In this document: positions 63,883 through 64,000 of the stretch, piece by piece
Numbering within the stretch: the stretch's first letter is position 1
How the letters are laid out: every line of letters starts with the position of its first letter
Source of the DNA: Kluyvera sp047971185
GTDB taxonomy: Bacteria > Pseudomonadota > Gammaproteobacteria > Enterobacterales > Enterobacteriaceae
DNA: 64,000 nt
Direction: 5' to 3'
Assembly (NCBI RefSeq): GCF_047971185.1
Contig: NZ_JBKDZH010000036.1
Coordinates: 1-64,000, forward strand
Program-made: the position numbers and the translations under genes
The notes under the pieces: model-generated
Told to the model about the DNA's origin: nothing
Databases searched by the model: none
Seen by the model: only the letters and a program-made list of their open reading frames with translations

Positions 63883-64000
63883 ATGAACATTCAGTTTATG
63901 AATGTTGCTGTGACGCTGATTGAGCAGCGCGTTACGCCTTTCGCCAATCTTCTGACCCGCAGCCAGCACATCACCGCCATGCGCGACAGTTTTGCGCTGG
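63883..64000 (+). CDS. PTS IIC-like protein, partial at window end
   Basis: The frame opens at ATG 63883 with MNIQFMNVAVTLIEQRVTPF and HITAMRDSFALAL-like residues and is open to the window edge. The segment closely resembles the N-terminus of the adjacent IIC permease (IEQKITPMA..., TSIRDGFILALP). It is likely a second IIC-like membrane domain. Whether it is a complete permease or fused to an output domain cannot be seen. Confidence 0.6.
   Translation, partial: MNIQFMNVAVTLIEQRVTPFANLLTRSQHITAMRDSFAL

Overview
The window looks like chromosomal DNA of an enteric gammaproteobacterium (Enterobacteriaceae-type). The evidence is a P4-type satellite remnant, REP-type repeats, a DUF1471 (BhsA/McbA-like) protein, and a nearly complete second flagellar locus in the gene order known from the enterobacterial lateral Flag-2 (lfg/lfi/laf) system. 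I cannot assign a genus from the sequence alone.

Positions 1-6310 are one end of a P4-like integrated element. They hold an immunity leader with complementary seqA/seqB/seqC-type segments, a kil-like ORF interrupted by TGA, two small P4-type genes, the alpha primase-helicase, and GTGAACAGT iterons. Behind these lie an AT-rich ATPase-TOPRIM gene that may be a defence system, a small ribbon-helix-helix protein with its own palindromic operator, and a SymE-family protein. The integrase and att sites are not in view. Positions 6792-11293 are an archaic (Csu-like) chaperone-usher pilus operon with spore-coat-U-type subunits. Positions 11298-13274 hold an Old Yellow Enzyme reductase, a DUF1471 protein and a thioredoxin-like periplasmic protein.

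Positions 13321-19992 are a run of minus-strand genes directly downstream of the flagellar motor genes: a CSS-EAL phosphodiesterase, an EAL protein with a damaged active site, a membrane GGDEF cyclase, a ParR-like protein, a ParM-type actin, and an NlpC/P60 peptidoglycan hydrolase. The actin pair sits 46 bp from the hydrolase, which sits 14 bp from lafU, so this may be an extension of the flagellar operon and not a plasmid relic.

Positions 20007-59107 are the lateral flagellar locus. On the minus strand are lafU-T-S-(F)-E-D-C-B-A, then a divergent ToxR-like regulator pair (lafZ and partner), lafW, and flgL through flgB. On the plus strand are flgA-M-N. A modification island follows (40913-45667), then fliJ-I-H-G-F-E-lafK on minus and fliM-N-P-Q-R-flhB-flhA on plus. 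A clear sigma-54 promoter precedes flgB, matching the sigma-54 activator LafK. LafS (sigma-28 type) and FlgM provide the late checkpoint. The lafF (fliL-like) gene carries an apparent frameshift. The modification island encodes a glycerol-3-phosphate cytidylyltransferase and a CDP-glycerol glycerophosphotransferase-like protein, plus a serine hydrolase-like protein, a two-domain glycosyltransferase and a FliB-like methylase. This suggests that the lateral flagellin or filament is decorated, possibly with glycerol phosphate.

Positions 59152-64000 hold an LprI-like secreted protein, an unknown small ORF, and a LacI-regulated lactose/cellobiose-type PTS (IIB-IIC-IIA) with a perfect 14-bp palindromic operator. 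A divergent gene whose N-terminus resembles the PTS IIC runs off the window end.
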